Of a stretch of DNA of 64,000 bases, positions 59,316-64,000 are shown piece by piece. Source of the DNA: Melanocharis versteri (taxonomy: Eukaryota > Chordata > Aves > Passeriformes > Melanocharitidae); assembly GCA_013397845.1 (NCBI GenBank), contig VZTG01000546.1, positions 129,903-193,902 on the forward strand, in the 5' to 3' direction. Numbering within the stretch: the first letter of the stretch is position 1; the number at the start of each line of letters is the position of its first letter. Under the pieces are notes generated by a model. That model saw only the letters and a program-made list of their open reading frames with translations. It ran no database searches and was not told the DNA's origin. The translations under genes were made by a program, and so were the position numbers.

Positions 59316-60807
59316 TGGCTGTGCCTGCCCCAATGTCTTCAGGACCCCACTCTTTCCTCTAAGCAGCTATTTCCAACCTGGTGAAGAAGATTCTACATTT
59401 CAAATCCTTAAGCAGAACTTTTTAAAAGGATTTAACTTCAGACACACGCCACGAACTCGTTACAAGTAACTTAACATAGTTTATAAAGCCAGTGACAAGC
59501 CTGTGCCTTGAGAGCTGAGTTCATCACGGGACCTAAATCAGGCTGAGTTTTCAGCAAATAAATTTGGCAGTGGCAGTCACAGCTGCCCCAGGAGCTGCAG
59601 GTCACCCCCTCAGCCTCACCAGGTGAAACAATTCTTTCTGTCCACTGCCTTCCTTGGCCCGAGGAAGGAAAGATGAAGGGTTTTGAGTGGTCATCTAAAA
59701 CTTATTTTATCCAAGATTATCACAGCAGCACCTTACCTCTACATGCAAAAGGAATTTCCAGTTACAAGCCCAGAACTGCCTTGTCTTTACTCCGAAGTGA
59801 GCTACTCAACGTTTCCTCTCTGTTTCTCAATTTGTAAAAAAAATAAAATAAAAGTGGAACAAACAACCCTCACTTAAAGCCCTCCCTCAAATAAAGCAAC
59901 GCGAGGGTTAAACAGATAATATTTTAGTGAGCTCTGAAAACAATGTCTGACGATCTAATGCTCTCTTTCCTCGACAGATGGCTTAGAAGAAATCTGGGAA
60001 GTCTTACCCACAGAAAAAATTACTAGCCTTAAGAACAATTCATATAACATATCTGAACACATGGCTGCCTTTCAACACTTGTGCTTAAACTGGGAATAGG
60101 ATTCAAAAGCCACCATCCCCGAGGAGCTTTTCTCTCTGCAAAGATCCCACGTCGCAGCTCTCTTCTCCCTCTCCTCAAACGCAGCCTCGCCACGCTGTTT
60201 ACTGAGCTGAGGGACTAAAATAAAACCAGCAGCTCTATTACCTTATAAAATGTTGAAATACTGCGTGGTGATTTTACAGATAAGAACTCACTACTATGAA
60301 TGAATAACCTCTAAGTGTTATGAGTGTTGGCAGAGTAGATGAAGTTTTTTCAACAAAACCAGCTTGGGGAAAAAAACATAAGAAAATGTCTCAATTCACT
60401 ACTCAGAAAAAAAAAAAAAAAAAAAAGGCAAAGTTTTGCAGCTCCCTGAAATGAATACTTAATCAAAATTAAATTCAGGTGTACATTTAAATAAAATTAT
60501 TTCTATAAAAACAGCATGAAAATATTTCCATTTAATCTCTTTTGTTCATTGCTAAATAAAATCCCCTTACAATTTCCCACAACTACGAAGCAAAAATAAG
60601 AATGACAATCTGCCCAAGGGTGAAGCACTTGGGTATTTTCAGTAATCCAAGCCTTATCTTCTAATTGCCCTCACCCTTGAACATTTCCAGTCACTGCCCT
60701 GTGCCCAGGCAGGGTGCAGCCTTTCCCATCCCACCTCGTGCCCATACCCCTACTGATCCTTCAATCCCACAAAACTATGGAGCAATCCCATTTTCTGTTC
60801 ATGGACC
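59316..60807. other. Unique sequence with an A20 run
   Basis: AT-rich unique sequence with a run of 20 A at 60407-60426. No element body precedes the A run, so it is not a clear retroposon tail. No gene was recognised. Confidence 0.42.
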
Positions 60808-61344
60808 CACACACCCCACTCCTGTCCCCTGCCACACACCCCATCCCTGTCCCTGCCACACACCCCATTCCTGTGTCACACACCCCATTCCTGTGTCACA
60901 CACCCCATTCTTGTGTCACACACCCCACTCCTGCGTCACACACCCCATTCCTGCGTCACACACCCCATTCCTGCGTCACACACCCCATTCCTGCGTCACA
61001 CACCCCATTCCTGCGTCACACACCCCATTCCTGCGTCACACACCCCATTCCTGCGTCACACACCCCATTCCTGCGTCACACACCCCATTCCTGCGTCACA
61101 CACCCCATTCCTGCGTCACACACCCCATTCCTGCGTCACACACCCCATTCCTGCGTCACACACCCCATTCCTGCGTCACACACCCCATTCCTGCGTCACA
61201 CACCCCATTCCTGCGTCACACACCCCATTCCTGCGTCACACACCCCATTCCTGCGTCACACACCCCATTCCTGCGTCACACACCCCATTCCTGCGTCACA
61301 CACCCCATTCCTGCGTCACACACCCCATTCCTGCGTCACACACC
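60808..61344 (+). repeat. 20-bp minisatellite, left part
   Basis: Degenerate 24-25 bp units (CACACACCCCAYYCCTGTCC type) at 60808-60860 lead into regular 20-bp units. Units at 60861, 60881 and 60901 contain TGTGTCA. The following 21 units (60921-61340) contain TGCGTCA and are otherwise almost identical. The array breaks at a single N at 61345. Long His-Thr-Pro frames across it are repeat artefacts. Confidence 0.97.
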
Positions 61345-61345
61345 N
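61345..61345. other. Single N inside the minisatellite
   Basis: One undetermined base sits between ...CACACC and ACACCATCCC. It marks either an ambiguous call or a collapsed join. The true array length is therefore uncertain. Confidence 0.95.
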
Positions 61346-61430
61346 ACACCATCCCTGGCCCCTTCCACACACCCCATTCCTGTGTCACACACCCCATTCC
61401 TGTGTCACACACCCCATTCCTGTCTCACCC
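61346..61430 (+). repeat. 20-bp minisatellite, right edge
   Basis: A degenerate longer unit (ACACCATCCCTGGCCCCTTC) is followed by three units with TGTGTCA or TGTCTCA. None of these carries the CpG found in the array core. Confidence 0.9.
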
Positions 61431-61575
61431 AGCCCAGTGTGGGTTTGATTTCCTTTATTTACACCCGTGCAAGGCCGCCCAGAGGAGCCCAGCTCCTGCA
61501 GGCCCAGGCNGCCCAGCCCAGTGTGGGTCTGATTTCCTTTATTTACAGCCCAGCTCCTGCAGGCCCAGGCTCAGA
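61427..61575 (+). repeat. Duplicated block around a single N
   Basis: CCCAGCCCAGTGTGGGTYTG, ATTTCCTTTATTTACA and CCCAGCTCCTGCAGGCCCAG occur twice, before and after an N at 61510. The first copy has an additional ~24 bp (around CCCGTGCAAGGCCGCCCAGA). It may be a true duplication or an assembly join of two haplotypes. Confidence 0.88.
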
Positions 61576-64000
61576 GCCCTGCAGGTTATTCAGGAATGCT
61601 GGGGGGATGGAGGTGAGGGAAGCTGAAGGGGCTCTGGCTGCTGTTCCACTCCTCACAGCATATGCTTTAGCCAAGTGGAAGCACTGCCACCTGACAGGAC
61701 TTTCTTCCAGGCACGAGAAGACAAGGATGTTTAGTGACAGCACAGTCAATAAAACAGGGAAATCTGGGATCAGGAAACTCACAACCTGTGCTTTAATAAC
61801 ACTTCTGTGGACATAGCACCGTGCTCTGGACCCAGAGTGCATGGGCAGCTGATATAACAGCAAATTCATCCACTTAATTATTTACTAAAACTGCACTGAG
61901 TGACATCAATGTGCTCAGCTCAATGGAGAGCTTCCCATCCCTTCCCTCATTCTGGCCCACTCCCCATTTTCTGCCACTCATTCCCAGCTGTGGCCTAATT
62001 AGGATGAACCTAGAGTGCTTGATTTGTATTTATTTACCTCCCTTACCTCTTTCCTTCGTGATTTTGCCTTAATCAAAATGTTGCTATCATTTGGAGACCC
62101 TCATCAAATCTGGGCTTCCTAAAGACCACCTAAAGTGGTTTTTAGCTCTGCTCATCACAATGGCATGAAAGGCAGAGTCTTTCTGGGGTGATATCATTTT
62201 CTCTGTTCATTGTCTTGTCAGCTGAATTCTTATAGGACAGATTAAAATCTTCAGATCCCTCTAGGAGAAGGGATAGGATACAAGACTTCCTTCGGTACTT
62301 ATGTTTGTGTCTGCCTGCAAATGGATGAAATAATGACAAAACACCTCCAGCAGTGCTTTCCCCCCCTCCTAGAGCCCTTTGCTATCCCCCAGAAAAACAG
62401 GAGGTTCCATCCCAACTCTTTGTTGCTCCCCAGCAGGGTTAATAATAAACCTTGGAGCAGGTGATGATTATGATTATAAATGACATGGATAATGGATATA
62501 AAATTGAGGGGACCCCTCAGTGCTCCTGCTCTTGGGAACAGAGGTCCTTCTTTCCGTGTCCTAAGCAGAAGCAATTCCCACTCCCTGGGGGTGAGAGCCA
62601 TCCTCCAGCACCAGCTTTGCCTCGGCTGTGTGCGTTCCCTCCTTCCCTTTCCTCCCTCCCTGATCTCCAGCAGATCAGCATGCACTGCCACCTCCTTCTC
62701 CATATCCTGGCTTCCTCAAAGTTTGGGCTGAGGTCATGGGTTTCCATTCCCAGGCACTCTGAGGAAGCAGACAACGAGCCAAGGGAGGTGCTGCACAGGG
62801 GCTGAAGGACAGAGCAGCCCTCCATCACCCGTGCTGTACACACAGGGCTGAATGACAGCCAAATACTCATTGTAAATCGACTTTCTCCCTTCTGCTACCC
62901 TTGCACAGCATGAGAAACACCCCCAAGAAACCCATTTACCTCACTTTGGGACATCCCTATTACCAAAACCTCTGCAGGCAGCATTTTCCATGAAAATCAG
63001 TAGCACAAACACCAGTCTGGCCACCACGCATCCCATTTCTCTTATCCAAGGCCTCCATTTTCTTCTTTTTAGTCCTTGGATATTGGACTTGTGGCATTTC
63101 TGAGTAGCTTGAGGACCCAAAGCCACTTCTCACACAGCAATTCTGGAATGGCTGTAGGGCTGAGCTGTGCTGGCGCCTGGTTTATCAGCTGGTGCCAGGA
63201 AAGAGTGACCTGCAAAGGCCTCCTCTGCAATCCTGCAGGGTCAGGGGGGATGGATATCTCTTCTCTTTTCACTAATTTTCTAACAAAAATAACCAATGGG
63301 AAGCATTTAATGCCACAACCTGCCCCATCACGAGCTGTTTGCTCTTGATTCTTCTGTGATTATCAGAAAACCATGAATTTTTCTTGTGGCATTTCCAAGA
63401 GAATAAGAACAAAAGGATCATCACAAAAGAGCGATGACAACACGGAAAGGAATAACCAGCATCCAAACTGAATCCCTGGTTTAATTTTGTGAGACTCATC
63501 AAAAGGAATCATCTCTTGCTCCCAGTATTGCTGTTTTTTAAACAGCCATGCACAAAACCAAGGGAAAAGGTCTGGTGTGGCAGCCACAGGGGCTGAAGGA
63601 ACAGAAACCAGACTCTGCTGCGGGCACTCCCAACAATAAACACCCGAAAGCAGAGGGAAAATGAAGGCCCATAAATCCAGAGAATAAACAATCCCCAGCC
63701 TTCCATCATTCCTGTCACTCTGCCATATTCAGAAAGATACCTCCAGCCTCTACGTGGGGATTAGACTGGGGGAATCCCTCGAGTGTAGACCAGGGTGTTC
63801 TGCACTAATCTCGCTGGACGGACACGCAGCTCACATCACTAATCTGGGGCACACAAAGCAGCTCTGCAGGAACCAGCTGAGGGGGCACAGAGCCGCTGAT
63901 CTAGCAGACGTGGCCTTCTAATAAACACAGAGCCAATCTGTGCTTAATGAGTTTAGGGTGACCTCCGAAGTACAAAGTTGCCTCACAGTGGTCTAGTGCA
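61576..64000. other. Unique non-coding sequence
   Basis: No gene or repeat family was recognised in the final 2.4 kb. Frames up to 134 codons near 62.3-62.9 kb overlap on both strands without known domains. Confidence 0.42.

Noticed and set aside
60407..60426. A20 run as a retroposon poly(A) tail
   Set aside because: No element body, target-site duplication or processed-gene sequence is visible upstream. CR1 does not use a poly(A) tail.
60665..61816. 383-codon His-Thr-Pro-rich frame; also considered as a CRISPR array
   Set aside because: It derives from the 20-bp minisatellite and crosses two Ns. Units are contiguous, without spacers.

Overview
This window looks like ordinary non-coding nuclear DNA from a bird, most likely a passerine. 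The main evidence is at least eight pieces of CR1 (the avian non-LTR retrotransposon), all cut at the 5' end. They carry the CR1 reverse-transcriptase C-terminus, its GC-rich 3' end and remnants of its ATTCTATG-type terminal octamers. Other support is the absence of Alu- or L1-like elements, the many short tandem repeats, assembly gaps filled with N, and long AT-rich unique stretches in which open frames stay short. I found no protein-coding gene, rRNA, tRNA or known ncRNA that I could defend, and nothing prokaryotic (no operons, CRISPR array or insertion sequence). The window is therefore either intergenic or inside a very long intron; the sequence alone does not say which.

Layout. From 1 to 8.1 kb there is an A/C-only low-complexity tract (0.95-1.3 kb), a fairly complete CR1 3' end (2.3-2.9 kb), a G/T-rich tract (4.5-4.7 kb), a second CR1 3' end that shares an unusual downstream tail with the first (4.8 kb), two minus-strand CR1 copies (5.1 and 7.8 kb), and a 32-bp triplication carrying one perfect CRE. 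From 8 to 41 kb the DNA is mostly unique. It holds one gap (10.5-10.9 kb), CR1 copies at 15.2, 32.6 and 35.1 kb, and a much older CR1/L3-like relic at 30.0-30.5 kb. It also holds several AT-rich clusters of homeodomain, POU and SOX-type words that could be conserved regulatory elements. From 41 to 61.6 kb tandem repeats become dense: (TTCTC)n, a 21-bp repeat beside a second gap and (TTA)n, a 51-bp duplication, a 38-bp minisatellite, a roughly 500-bp octamer array with G-quadruplex potential, a 21/22-bp repeat, (ATTCT)n, and a 20-bp minisatellite interrupted by a single N. The last 2.4 kb is unique.

There are no genes here that work together. I did not find a convincing new biological system. 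The observations most worth checking are the shared CR1 tail, the layered 20-bp minisatellite with CpG units only in its core, the octamer G4 array, the CRE inside a 32-bp repeat, the SOX/POU word clusters, and one 276-codon open frame in unique sequence.
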